This document shows, piece by piece, positions 1 to 5,661 of a stretch of DNA of 9,337 nucleotides (positions are counted from its first letter, which is position 1; each line of letters begins with the position of its first letter). The stretch is from NCBI GenBank assembly GCA_030613795.1, contig JAUWLG010000037.1:1-9337 (forward strand). The letters run 5' to 3'. Made by a program: the position numbers and the translations under genes. The notes below the pieces were generated by a model, which made no database searches, was not told the origin of the DNA, and saw nothing but the letters and a program-made list of their open reading frames with translations. This DNA comes from Helicobacteraceae bacterium (GTDB lineage Bacteria; Campylobacterota; Campylobacteria; Campylobacterales; Sulfurimonadaceae).

Positions 1-750
1 ATTGTGGAGATCATGACCGTCAACTTCAGCCTGCTGGCGCTCGACCAGATCATGAACAACGCCGCCACCCTGCTGCATATGTCGGGCGGCCAGTTCAATG
101 TCCCTCTCGTCATACGCATGGCCACCGGCGGCGGCAAGCAGCTGGCCGCCCAGCATTCGCACAGCCTGGAGGGGTGGTATGCCCATATTCCCGGACTCAA
201 GGTCCTCACACCTGCAACCGTGCAGGATGCCTACGACATGGTAGCACTGGCGCTGGCCGATCCTGATCCGGTACTGATCTTCGAAAATTCTCTCCTCTAT
301 AATACCAAGGGAACGCTCGACAGTACAGCCGCACCGCTGCCTATCGGAAAAGCCAAAACACACCGTTCAGGCAAAGATCTGACGATCCTGGCCTACGGGA
401 TCAACCTCTTCAAAGCACTTGAGGCGGCTGAGACCCTTTCAGCCGAGGGCATTGACGCGGAAGTGATCGACCTACGATCTCTGCGGCCGCTTGATGATGC
501 GGCTATTATGGCCTCCGTCAAGAAGACCCACAGGGTCATGATCATCGATGAAGGGTGGAAGTCGGGCAGTATCTCCGCCGAGATCATGGCACGCATCAAC
601 GAGCAGGCCTTTTTCGAACTTGACGCCCCTATGGGCAGGGTCTGCAGCGCCGAAGTACCTCTTCCCTACGCCAAGCATCTTGAGGACACCGCTATTCCGC
701 AGCCCGACAAGATCGTCGCTATGGCGAAGCAACTGATGGAGGAAGCATGA
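1..750 (+). CDS. 2-oxoacid (pyruvate-type) dehydrogenase E1 component, beta subunit, 5' end missing
   Basis: Beta subunit of the thiamine-diphosphate E1 of an alpha2beta2 2-oxoacid dehydrogenase complex (cytoplasmic), which decarboxylates a 2-oxoacid such as pyruvate and passes the acyl group to lipoyl-E2. The reading frame is open to base 1, and the first visible residues (IVEIMTVNF) belong to the interior of the family, so roughly 75-80 residues, including the thiamine-diphosphate-binding glutamate, lie outside the window. Visible family marks are a [11 protein letters not shown] strand, the [19 protein letters not shown] segment with the active-site-region histidines, and the transketolase C-terminal domain ending in [17 protein letters not shown]. 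The stop overlaps the E2 start (ATGA, 747-750), and GGAGG at 738-742 serves E2. E1 alpha would be expected just upstream. Substrate (pyruvate, acetoin or branched-chain acid) cannot be settled from sequence; pdhB or acoB would be the usual symbols. Confidence 0.93.
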   Translation: MVEIMTVNFSLLALDQIMNNAATLLHMSGGQFNVPLVIRMATGGGKQLAAQHSHSLEGWYAHIPGLKVLTPATVQDAYDMVALALADPDPVLIFENSLLYNTKGTLDSTAAPLPIGKAKTHRSGKDLTILAYGINLFKALEAAETLSAEGIDAEVIDLRSLRPLDDAAIMASVKKTHRVMIIDEGWKSGSISAEIMARINEQAFFELDAPMGRVCSAEVPLPYAKHLEDTAIPQPDKIVAMAKQLMEEA

Positions 751-1940
751 GTGAGTTTAAAATGCCCAGTTTGGGCGCCGATATGGAGTCGGCTGTTTTG
801 ATGGAGTGGCTCGTCAAAGAGGGTGATCATGTTGAAAAGGGGCAGGTGATCGCCGAAGTAGAGACGAGCAAAGGGGTCATCGAGATCGAGGTCTTCGAAG
901 AGGGCATCGTAGAGAAGATCCTTGTCGAAGAGGAGACAGAGTGTGCCGTAGGCACGCCGCTGGCTATGATACGCTCCGAGGATAACATCCCACAAGAGAC
1001 AGTTTCAACGGCCCCTGAATCTACAGAGGAGTCTTCAGAGCCAAAGACAACAGTGGAGCCTATAGAGCTGGAAGCAGAACCCGCACCTTCTATCCAACCC
1101 ACTGCAACAGAGCCCGAAGAGGCGGTCTCTGAAGAGAGAGTCAAAGCCTCGCCGGCAGCACGAAAAAAAGCCAGAGAGCTGGGGATTGACCTCACCGAAC
1201 TTGCCTCTGAAGCCGGCCAAACGATACAGCTCAGCGAAGTAGAGGCTGCGGCAACTGTACACAAAACCCCGGCTTCAGACGGTATGCGCCAAGCTATTGC
1301 CAGAGCCATGAGCCGCTCCAATGCCGAGATCCCCCACTATTACCTCTCCGCGTCGATCAACATGACGCCGGCACTTGAGTGGCTCACAGCACTCAACGCC
1401 AAACGCAGCATCCAAGAGCGTATTTTGCCTGCCGCCCTGCTGATCCGTGCCGTTGTGAAGGCGCTTGAGGAAGTTCCTCAGCTCAATGGCTTCTGGCAAG
1501 AGGAGAGCCATCAGGTAAGCAAGGCGATCAATCCCGGCATCGCCATTGCACTTCGTAAGGGAGGGCTGATCACTCCGGCACTGCTGAATGCGCAGAAGAT
1601 GGGTCTTGAAGGGACCATGCAGGCACTAAGCGATCTGATCACCCGTACCCGTTCCGGCAAACTGCGCGGCTCTGAGATGACGCAGCAGACCATCAGCATC
1701 ACCAACCTTGGTGATCTGGGCGTGGAACGCGTCTACGGCGTTATCTACCCTCCGCAGGTCGCGATCGTGGGCCTTGGCCGCATCACTGACACCCCTTGGG
1801 CCGAAGGCGACTCGTTGTCAGTACGAAAGGTCATGCAGGCCACCCTTGCCGGTGACCACCGCGCCACCGACGGCCGTACAGGAGCACTCTTCTTAGAGAA
1901 ACTGAACGACTTTTTACAACAACCGGAGGAACTACTATGA
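747..1940 (+). CDS. 2-oxoacid dehydrogenase E2, dihydrolipoyl acyltransferase (single lipoyl domain)
   Basis: Core acyltransferase of the dehydrogenase complex: it carries the acyl group on a swinging lipoyl arm and moves it to CoA. The 397 residues show the classic order. A lipoyl domain spans about 1-75, with the modified lysine K42 in ETSKG. A Glu/Pro/Thr-rich flexible linker runs from 76 to 131. A peripheral subunit-binding domain lies at about 133-168 ([17 protein letters not shown]). The catalytic domain spans about 175-397, with [11 protein letters not shown] near 320 and the active-site motif HRATDG (H371, D375, matching HxxxD). The start ATG is supported by GGAGG four bases upstream and by the overlap with the E1 beta stop; its own stop overlaps the next gene's ATG in the same way. 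One lipoyl domain and about 400 residues is normal for this class. Acyl specificity (acetyl versus branched-chain) cannot be told from the sequence. Confidence 0.95.
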   Translation: MSEFKMPSLGADMESAVLMEWLVKEGDHVEKGQVIAEVETSKGVIEIEVFEEGIVEKILVEEETECAVGTPLAMIRSEDNIPQETVSTAPESTEESSEPKTTVEPIELEAEPAPSIQPTATEPEEAVSEERVKASPAARKKARELGIDLTELASEAGQTIQLSEVEAAATVHKTPASDGMRQAIARAMSRSNAEIPHYYLSASINMTPALEWLTALNAKRSIQERILPAALLIRAVVKALEEVPQLNGFWQEESHQVSKAINPGIAIALRKGGLITPALLNAQKMGLEGTMQALSDLITRTRSGKLRGSEMTQQTISITNLGDLGVERVYGVIYPPQVAIVGLGRITDTPWAEGDSLSVRKVMQATLAGDHRATDGRTGALFLEKLNDFLQQPEELL

Positions 1941-2179
1941 CCATAGAACAGATCAAACACACCATCATCGAACAGATCCTGGAGGTCGCCCCGGATATCG
2001 AAGAAAATGAGATCGTGCCGAATGAAAACATCCAACGCTCTCTTGAGATCGACTCATTCGACTTTTTACAAATACTCACTGCATTGAAAGTACAATTGGG
2101 GGTCGAGGTTCCCGAGGCTGACTATGGCACGGTAGATACGCTGGAGCATATGGCGGACTATTTCGATAAACGTTTATAA
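1937..2179 (+). CDS. Acyl carrier protein coupled to the E2 gene
   Basis: Small acidic carrier protein of 80 residues, a normal ACP length. The phosphopantetheine attachment site is recognisable: S40 in EIDSFDFLQIL, a variant of the usual DSL motif, preceded by a helix and followed by acidic helix II and the VDTLEHMADYF helix typical of the C-terminal end. The ATG overlaps the E2 stop (ATGA, 1937-1940), with GGAGGA at 1925-1930 six bases upstream, so translation should be coupled to E2. The phenylalanine after the serine and the divergence from the DSLDTVEL form make it unlikely to be the housekeeping fatty-acid AcpP, although this cannot be excluded. A role beside a 2-oxoacid dehydrogenase is not something I know to be established. 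It could accept acyl groups from E2 or present octanoyl groups for lipoylation, but both ideas are inference. G+C appears lower than in the two genes before it. Confidence 0.88.
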   Translation: MTIEQIKHTIIEQILEVAPDIEENEIVPNENIQRSLEIDSFDFLQILTALKVQLGVEVPEADYGTVDTLEHMADYFDKRL

Positions 2180-2191
2180 GAACTTTTTCGT

Positions 2192-2215
2192 AAGGTGTGG
2201 CTGCGAAGCAACCTT
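2192..2215. terminator. Possible hairpin between convergent genes
   Basis: AAGGT (2192-2196) pairs with ACCTT (2211-2215), and an inner GCT/AGC stem encloses a GCGA loop of the stable GNRA class. It lies in the 40-base gap between the convergent ends of the ACP gene and the PhnA-like gene, where a shared terminator is expected. No clean T-run follows directly on either strand, so intrinsic termination is uncertain. Confidence 0.28.
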
Positions 2216-2219
2216 TGCA

Positions 2220-2777
2220 TTATGATTTTTTGAGGAATTTTGAGAGAAGAACGATGCGGGTACCGTTGACACGGCCTTCGATCTGTTCCGGGTTGTCAGT
2301 CAGTGAGATGTTTTTAACAACAGTTCCACGTTTAGCCGTAAAACCGGCACCTTTAACCTCAAGGTCTTTGATGATCGTCACAGCGTCACCGCCTTCAAGG
2401 ATAGTACCGTTGCTGTCACGTGTCGGTTCTTTGTCCTCAGCCGCATCTTCAGCACCTTCTTCTGCCCATGCACGGACATCGTCTTCCATATACATCGTGT
2501 CGAGCAGGTCTTGTGGCCAACCTTCACTTTTTAATGCATTTAACATTCTGTACACAACAACTTGAACAGCAGGCTCAACTGACCACATACTGTCATTAAG
2601 ACAACGCCAGTGGTTTGCATCGACTTTACTTGAATCGTTTAACTGCTCACTACAAGTACCACAGACAAGGATCTCATCATCTTTAGGGGCTACTGCAAAC
2701 GCACTCAAGTTTTCGTTTGAACTACATAGCTCACACACACCGCCACTACGTTCCATTAAGCCTTTATCTATACTCAT
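2220..2777 (-). CDS. PhnA/YjdM-family zinc-ribbon protein
   Basis: A 185-residue cytoplasmic protein of the family named PhnA or YjdM. An early link to alkylphosphonate use gave the name, but a biochemical role is not firmly established. The N-terminal zinc ribbon has four cysteines, C15, C18, C39 and C42 (CELC and CGTC). A middle part of about 60-120 (HWRCLNDSMWSVEPAVQVVV onward) is typical of the longer family members and ends in an acidic stretch. The C-terminal PhnA domain starts at DSNGTILEGGDAVTIIKDLE and ends in LLSKFLKK. I chose the ATG at 2775-2777 because AAAGGAAA lies just upstream and the family begins near this point; the frame stays open to a TTG at 2810 but nothing supports that start. 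It is convergent with the dehydrogenase operon and is separated from the downstream end of amrB by 240 bases, with its own promoter-like sequence. Confidence 0.88.
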   Translation of the reverse strand: MSIDKGLMERSGGVCELCSSNENLSAFAVAPKDDEILVCGTCSEQLNDSSKVDANHWRCLNDSMWSVEPAVQVVVYRMLNALKSEGWPQDLLDTMYMEDDVRAWAEEGAEDAAEDKEPTRDSNGTILEGGDAVTIIKDLEVKGAGFTAKRGTVVKNISLTDNPEQIEGRVNGTRIVLLSKFLKKS

Positions 2778-2848
2778 ATTATTTCCTTTGAGAACACTTC
2801 TGAAATCCAAAAACGAGTCTCAAAAATGCACTGAATTTATTTGAGCGT

Positions 2849-2854
2849 ATTATA
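2849..2854 (-). promoter_or_regulatory. Probable -10 element for the PhnA-like gene
   Basis: On the - strand this reads TATAAT, a perfect sigma-70 -10 hexamer, about 71 bases before the chosen ATG. No TTGACA-like -35 is found 16-18 bases further upstream (ACCACC is there). Weak or absent -35 elements with AT-rich upstream DNA are common in Campylobacterota vegetative promoters, and T/A-rich runs are present here. Confidence 0.45.
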
Positions 2855-2951
2855 CAACTTTGATTTTAAAAGGTGGTAATGTTAACCTTATCAGATGAAG
2901 GCTTTTTTGTCAGCAGATTACAGAGATTTTCATAGATTAAGAACAAAACAA

Positions 2952-3010
2952 ATTCAATATAATCCTTTAAATCTGTTGATGATGTCCTATTCTTGATTTA
3001 AAGATTGAAT
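2952..3010. repeat. Imperfect AT-rich inverted repeat downstream of amrB
   Basis: ATTCAAT (2952-2958) and CTTTAAATC (2965-2973) are matched in reverse complement by GATTTAAAG (2995-3003) and ATTGAAT (3004-3010). This gives 16 perfectly complementary base pairs, with a six-base bulge on the left arm and a 21-base loop. It begins eight bases past the amrB stop and could form the 3' end of the amr transcript. A T6 run flanks it on the + strand, but on the amrB strand only an interrupted T-rich stretch follows, so a terminator role is unproven. Confidence 0.4.
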
Positions 3011-3017
3011 AATTTTT

Positions 3018-3824
3018 TCAACCTATCAAACAGGAGACATAACCGACGACACTCTGTTCATCACCACTGGCCTCGGCGCTGGTTCGATAGTCAAGTACCT
3101 GGCTTTGCAAACCGGCTTTTTGGGCAGAAGTTATCACCGCTTTGACGCCGATCATCCCGCAGGCTTCACAGCCGCTCTCGAGCGCCGCGATGTTGAGTTC
3201 GGCCATTCCGTCAATACAGAGCGAATCCAGTCCTTGCGCTTTTTGTTTGGTATAAAAGTGGCTAAGGTCAGTACTGATAACGACTAAAGTCTCACTCTCT
3301 TCGAGCACCTTGTCGATGAGCTTGGAAAGCTCTCTGTAATCCAGGTCCCCATAGACGATCTCGACAACCTCAGCGTCAGGGAAGTAGTGCTGAACAAAAG
3401 GGATCTGCACCTCGGTTGAGTGTTCATTGTGGGCTTCGGGTGCAAAGTGTAAAAAGTCGAACGTGTCGTTCAGTTCATTGCTGAGAGCAAGATCCATCTT
3501 CATCTCACCGCATGGTGAAGTGTACTGACCGTAAAGTGCAATGGAGGCACCGTTGATGTAGACGCGATGGCTTGGACCGATCACTACAACACGCTTGATG
3601 TTCTCTCTCTTTTCTGCCGCAGTTTTGAAGGCAATATTGGCGGTGAAACCGCTATAGATATACCCTGCATGCGGAACGATAACGGCACTAGGTGTCACCT
3701 TGATGGCGTCAATGTTAAAATCGTTCTCATCCAACACACCGTTAAAACGCTCTATATAACGCTCTATGTCACTGCACGATGCCGGATAAAATGTCCCGGC
3801 GACTGCATTCTCTCTAGTACTCAT
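3018..3824 (-). CDS. amrB: AmmeMemoRadiSam system protein B (MEMO family)
   Basis: A 268-residue full-length member of the MEMO family, whose fold resembles class III extradiol dioxygenases (LigB) and whose human member MEMO1 binds metal. The molecular function in bacteria is unknown. Motifs in order: AVAGTFYPA at the N terminus, PHAGYIYSG with H52, GPSHR with H86, EHSTEVQIPF (E134-F143), STDLSHF with H189, and GCEACGMIGV with C219/C222. It ends in the diagnostic DYRTSAEASGDEQSVVGYVS. H52, H86 and a cysteine of the CEAC group match the positions of the metal ligands in human MEMO1. The ATG has a strong Shine-Dalgarno (AAGGAGG) six bases upstream. It is the second gene after amrA, 24 bases downstream, so the two should form one operon. 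The third member, a radical SAM enzyme, is not in the window. Confidence 0.94.
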   Translation of the reverse strand: MSTRENAVAGTFYPASCSDIERYIERFNGVLDENDFNIDAIKVTPSAVIVPHAGYIYSGFTANIAFKTAAEKRENIKRVVVIGPSHRVYINGASIALYGQYTSPCGEMKMDLALSNELNDTFDFLHFAPEAHNEHSTEVQIPFVQHYFPDAEVVEIVYGDLDYRELSKLIDKVLEESETLVVISTDLSHFYTKQKAQGLDSLCIDGMAELNIAALESGCEACGMIGVKAVITSAQKAGLQSQVLDYRTSAEASGDEQSVVGYVSCLIG

Positions 3825-3830
3825 CTTATA

Positions 3831-3837
3831 CCTCCTT
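3831..3837 (-). promoter_or_regulatory. Strong ribosome binding site of amrB
   Basis: The - strand reads AAGGAGG, a near-complete anti-16S match, six bases before the amrB ATG. It lies in the 24-base gap after the amrA stop. It fixes the amrB start and suggests amrB is translated more strongly than amrA, whose site is only GAGGG. Confidence 0.8.
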
Positions 3838-3848
3838 GAAGAGCTGCA

Positions 3849-4391
3849 TCACTTCACCTTCTCGACTTGGTATATCTCGATCTCCGGATGCTCTTCGAGA
3901 CAGTTACTGCCAAGGCCCGCTTTTTGACAGAGATGGCTGAAGAAGAGCTCAAAGGTCGTCAGCTCATCCCACACCTGCGGCAAGAAGGTCGCCCTTCGTC
4001 CGTTTAGGCTCAAAACCACTCCATCAACCCCGGCTTGTACTTTTGTTTTAAGATCGGCTGTCGAGCTATACTCTAAAGGTTTTGGCTCACTCAGCAGCGA
4101 GACCTCGATCTCAACCTCTTCAAACTCAGTTAGACTCAAAGGCAGAAACCTCGGGTCTCTGAAAGCGGCCGACCGGGCGTTATCGATCAGGTCATCGATA
4201 AGCGGTCGATGTGCCACTAGAGAACCGATGCAGCCGCGCAACCCTCCATACAGATTCAAGGTGACAAAGGTTGCCCCGCTTTGGCCCAACTCCGGGTAAG
4301 CGTTCAAAATTTTCTCTTTATCGATAGTGTGTCTGTTATAGAATGTATCTTCTATGGCCACTTTTGCAATCTCTAAATATATTTGTTTCAT
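3849..4391 (-). CDS. amrA: AmmeMemoRadiSam system protein A (AMMECR1 domain)
   Basis: A 180-residue protein that is essentially one AMMECR1 domain, the usual size for bacterial and archaeal members. Function is unknown; the human homologue AMMECR1 is linked to a contiguous-gene syndrome. Family marks are the near-invariant LRGCIG at residues 51-56 in a GGLRGCIGS turn, the DPRFLPLSLTEFEEVEIEVS segment, and GVDGVVLSLNGRRATFLPQVW. The start at 4391 (MKQIYLEIAK) is chosen for three reasons: GAGGG lies eight bases upstream, family members begin here, and a near-consensus promoter at 4411-4439 ends just before it. The frame is open to an ATG at 4514, but that start would lie upstream of the promoter. 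First gene of the amrA-amrB pair, divergent from the phosphatidyltransferase. Confidence 0.93.
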   Translation of the reverse strand: MKQIYLEIAKVAIEDTFYNRHTIDKEKILNAYPELGQSGATFVTLNLYGGLRGCIGSLVAHRPLIDDLIDNARSAAFRDPRFLPLSLTEFEEVEIEVSLLSEPKPLEYSSTADLKTKVQAGVDGVVLSLNGRRATFLPQVWDELTTFELFFSHLCQKAGLGSNCLEEHPEIEIYQVEKVK

Positions 4392-4410
4392 ATCTTTACC
4401 CTCTATCTCT

Positions 4411-4439
4411 ATTATATACCTCTCGGGAAACAGAGTCAA
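4411..4439 (-). promoter_or_regulatory. Sigma-70 promoter of amrA-amrB
   Basis: On the - strand TTGACT (4434-4439, five of six consensus bases) is separated by exactly 17 bases from TATAAT (4411-4416, six of six). Transcription would start near 4404, only about 13 bases before the amrA ATG and right at its GAGGG ribosome site, giving a very short leader. This is the best promoter match in the window. Confidence 0.75.
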
Positions 4440-4480
4440 GGTGTCCCTTTCCTCCAATGACTGCAATACTCCTAAATTCA

Positions 4481-4501
4481 CCCGTCTACACGGGAATGAC
4501 A
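4481..4501. repeat. REP-like palindromic element
   Basis: CCCGT-CTAC-ACGGG forms a five-base-pair stem with a four-base loop, followed by AATGACA. On the other strand this reads TGTCATTCCCGTGTAGACGGG, which resembles the GTCATTCCCGC...GCGGGAATC palindromes dispersed between genes in many bacteria; the second arm is degenerate here. It sits between the amrA promoter and the divergent phosphatidyltransferase. The family assignment rests on recalled similarity; copy number is unknown. Confidence 0.4.
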
Positions 4502-4568
4502 AGAAAAAGAGCATTAAGGATAAAGTCTATTTATATGTTAGCGAGAGAAATTGCAGTAATATAGAGGT

Positions 4569-5129
4569 ATGAAGATAAAAATGACGATCCCGAATGTTCT
4601 CAGTCTCTCTCGAATAGCGATGGCACCTTTTTTGCTTGTGGCCAGCTACTATGGGAGTGAGAACCTTTTTTTTATATTTTTTAGCCTCATGCTTATCTCG
4701 GATGTGCTTGACGGCTACATCGCCCGAAAGTTGCATCAATGCACCAAGATCGGCTCTAAACTTGACAGCATCGGGGACTATGTGACCTACATGAGTGTCC
4801 CGTTTGCGACATGGTGGCTCTGGCCTGAGATCATTCATGAGGAGGCGCTCTATATCACTGCTGCCATCACTCTTTTTCTACTGCCGGGCATTATCGCCCG
4901 TATCAAGTTTGGTCAGATGGTGGCCTACCACACCTGGGTCACTAAGGTCGCAGCGCTTGTCATGAGTGCAGGACTTGTCATCCTCCTCTTTACAAAAAGC
5001 AATCTAGTGTTTCATATCGCTGTTTATGTGCTCATACTCGAAGCGGTAGAGAGTCTTATCATCACTTTTGTCTTAGAAAAACCTCGTGCAAATGTGCGTT
5101 CGCTTTGGCATGTCCTCAAAAACCGTTAA
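4569..5129 (+). CDS. CDP-alcohol phosphatidyltransferase (PgsA-like)
   Basis: Integral inner-membrane enzyme that moves a phosphatidyl group from a CDP-lipid to an alcohol, as in phosphatidylglycerolphosphate synthesis. The 186 residues hold the complete signature DxxDGxxARx8GxxxDxxxD: D45, D48, G49, A52, R53, G62, D66 and D70, so all four metal-binding aspartates are present. Hydrophobic helices flank the site at about 16-44, 75-85, 92-110, 126-142 and 147-167. The N-terminal IPNVLSLSRI is typical of PgsA-type members, but the acceptor alcohol cannot be fixed, so no symbol is given. Start choice is uncertain: GAGG (4564-4567) is only one base from the ATG at 4569 and thirteen from the ATG at 4581 (MTIPN); the family pattern mildly favours the second. 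Divergent from amrA. I found no convincing promoter on this strand. Confidence 0.9.
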   Translation: MKIKMTIPNVLSLSRIAMAPFLLVASYYGSENLFFIFFSLMLISDVLDGYIARKLHQCTKIGSKLDSIGDYVTYMSVPFATWWLWPEIIHEEALYITAAITLFLLPGIIARIKFGQMVAYHTWVTKVAALVMSAGLVILLFTKSNLVFHIAVYVLILEAVESLIITFVLEKPRANVRSLWHVLKNR

Positions 5130-5208
5130 CGCAGTATTTTAGAACTCGGCATCATTAATTAGATTGAAATAAATTATTTGCATGCAGTTTGAATAGTCAT
5201 AGATTCAA

Positions 5209-5256
5209 CTTTTTCTTTCTGCCTTGCCAGAAAGCAAATCTTGAGGAAAAAGAAAG
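5209..5256. repeat. Nested inverted repeat with two competing foldings
   Basis: CTTTTTCTTTC (5209-5219) is an exact reverse complement of GAAAAAGAAAG (5246-5256), an 11-base-pair outer stem. Overlapping its left arm, CTTTCTG (5215-5221) pairs exactly with CAGAAAG (5228-5234) around a six-base loop. The two stems share bases 5215-5219 and cannot both form completely. Confidence 0.5.
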
Positions 5257-5365
5257 AGACGCTGTTGTTATGACGTTAATTTTCAATCTCTAAAGCAATA
5301 ATTGTCATCACTCTTACTTTTTACGACTCCAGCACTAACTGTCTCAGGAAAATTAGAATAGGGAT

Positions 5366-5414
5366 AAAAGCGCCAGCTTTTACATTAATCAATGCGTTAC
5401 CGCTTGGCGCTTTT
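5366..5414. terminator. Possible bidirectional terminator hairpin
   Basis: AAAAGCGCCA (5366-5375) and TGGCGCTTTT (5405-5414) form a perfect ten-base-pair stem with a G+C-rich core, A-rich on one side and T-rich on the other, as in bidirectional terminators between convergent genes. Against this, the loop is long (29 bases) and the hairpin lies 236 bases past the phosphatidyltransferase stop. Confidence 0.4.
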
Positions 5415-5440
5415 CGTGGCATCTGCAAAGCGAACTGTAG

Positions 5441-5513
5441 TAGAATTTATTTCGTTAAAAAAATGGCATTGTTTGAAGCGTAGCGAGTTTGTCATTTTTA
5501 GGAATAAATTCTA
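5441..5513. repeat. Long hairpin-forming element of 73 bases
   Basis: Outer arms TAGAATTTATT (5441-5451) and AATAAATTCTA (5503-5513) are perfectly complementary. Inner arms AAAAATGGCA (5459-5468) and TGTCATTTTT (5490-5499) pair with a single G-T position, which in RNA would be a wobble pair. Together this makes a long interrupted stem closed by a loop containing GAAGCGTAGCGAG. It has the size and symmetry of a small REP/MITE-like element; no flanking target duplication was recognised. Confidence 0.5.
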
Positions 5514-5526
5514 TGGAAGTTTGGAA

Positions 5527-5542
5527 CCCGATAGCTATCGGG
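5527..5542. repeat. Perfect 16-base palindrome
   Basis: CCCGATAGCTATCGGG is identical to its own reverse complement over all 16 bases. It lies fourteen bases after the preceding hairpin. A regulatory operator is unlikely because both flanking genes end here, so a repeat-element or 3'-end structure role fits better. Confidence 0.6.
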
Positions 5543-5569
5543 CTTGAAGCCGTCACGAGAGGTTTTTCG

Positions 5570-5597
5570 TTTCCTTTTTTGCGGCGTAAAAAGGAAA
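5570..5597. repeat. Inverted repeat near the 3' end of the fusion gene
   Basis: TTTCCTTTTT (5570-5579) and AAAAAGGAAA (5588-5597) form a perfect ten-base-pair stem around an eight-base G+C-rich loop (TGCGGCGT). It lies 65 bases past the fusion-gene stop. No T-run follows on the fusion-gene strand, so classical intrinsic termination is doubtful; it looks like the last unit of the neighbouring repeat chain. Confidence 0.45.
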
Positions 5598-5661
5598 AAG
5601 TGTCGTCAGTTGAGCTCAAATACCCAAATAACTCTTCATCAACAAAGACCGTGTTCTCATT

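Larger units (their letters stand above)
5130..5661. other. 532-base non-coding stretch built of inverted repeats
   Basis: No credible gene is seen between the phosphatidyltransferase and the fusion gene, which converge here. Five inverted repeats lie between 5209 and 5597 and are listed separately. The spacing and the type of sequence (CCCGATAGCTATCGGG next to GAAGCCGTCACGAGAGG) resemble dispersed intergenic repeats that I recall from several Campylobacterota and Bacteroidetes genomes. The 50-codon ORF 5513-5665 (MEVWNPIAIGLEAV...) runs through these repeats and is very probably not a gene. Confidence 0.6.

Noticed and set aside
827..1321. 164-codon ORF on the - strand inside the E2 gene
   Set aside because: It is the antisense shadow of the E2 linker and subunit-binding domain: serine-rich low-complexity product, no ribosome site, and E2 is unmistakable on the other strand.
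1..1940. Higher G+C of the E1/E2 genes as proof of horizontal transfer
   Set aside because: Sampled lines give about 50-60% there against about 50% in amrAB and the PhnA-like gene; the gradient is gradual and no integrase, tRNA or boundary repeat is present.
2197..2565. 122-codon + strand ORF after the ACP gene
   Set aside because: It runs antisense through the PhnA-like gene, whose zinc ribbon and C-terminal domain are clear, and its product resembles nothing known to me.
2778..2810. Longer PhnA-like start at a TTG codon
   Set aside because: No ribosome site there, whereas AAAGGAAA precedes the ATG at 2775-2777, which also fits the family's N terminus.
2884..2908. Terminator-like AACCTT...AAGGCTTTTTT on the + strand
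   Set aside because: The stem is only four to six pairs with a bulge, and no + strand gene precedes it; it lies upstream of the PhnA-like promoter.
4392..4514. Longer amrA start giving 41 extra N-terminal residues
   Set aside because: The extension would span the TTGACT-17-TATAAT promoter and part of the REP-like element, and family members begin at the shorter start, which has a GAGGG site.
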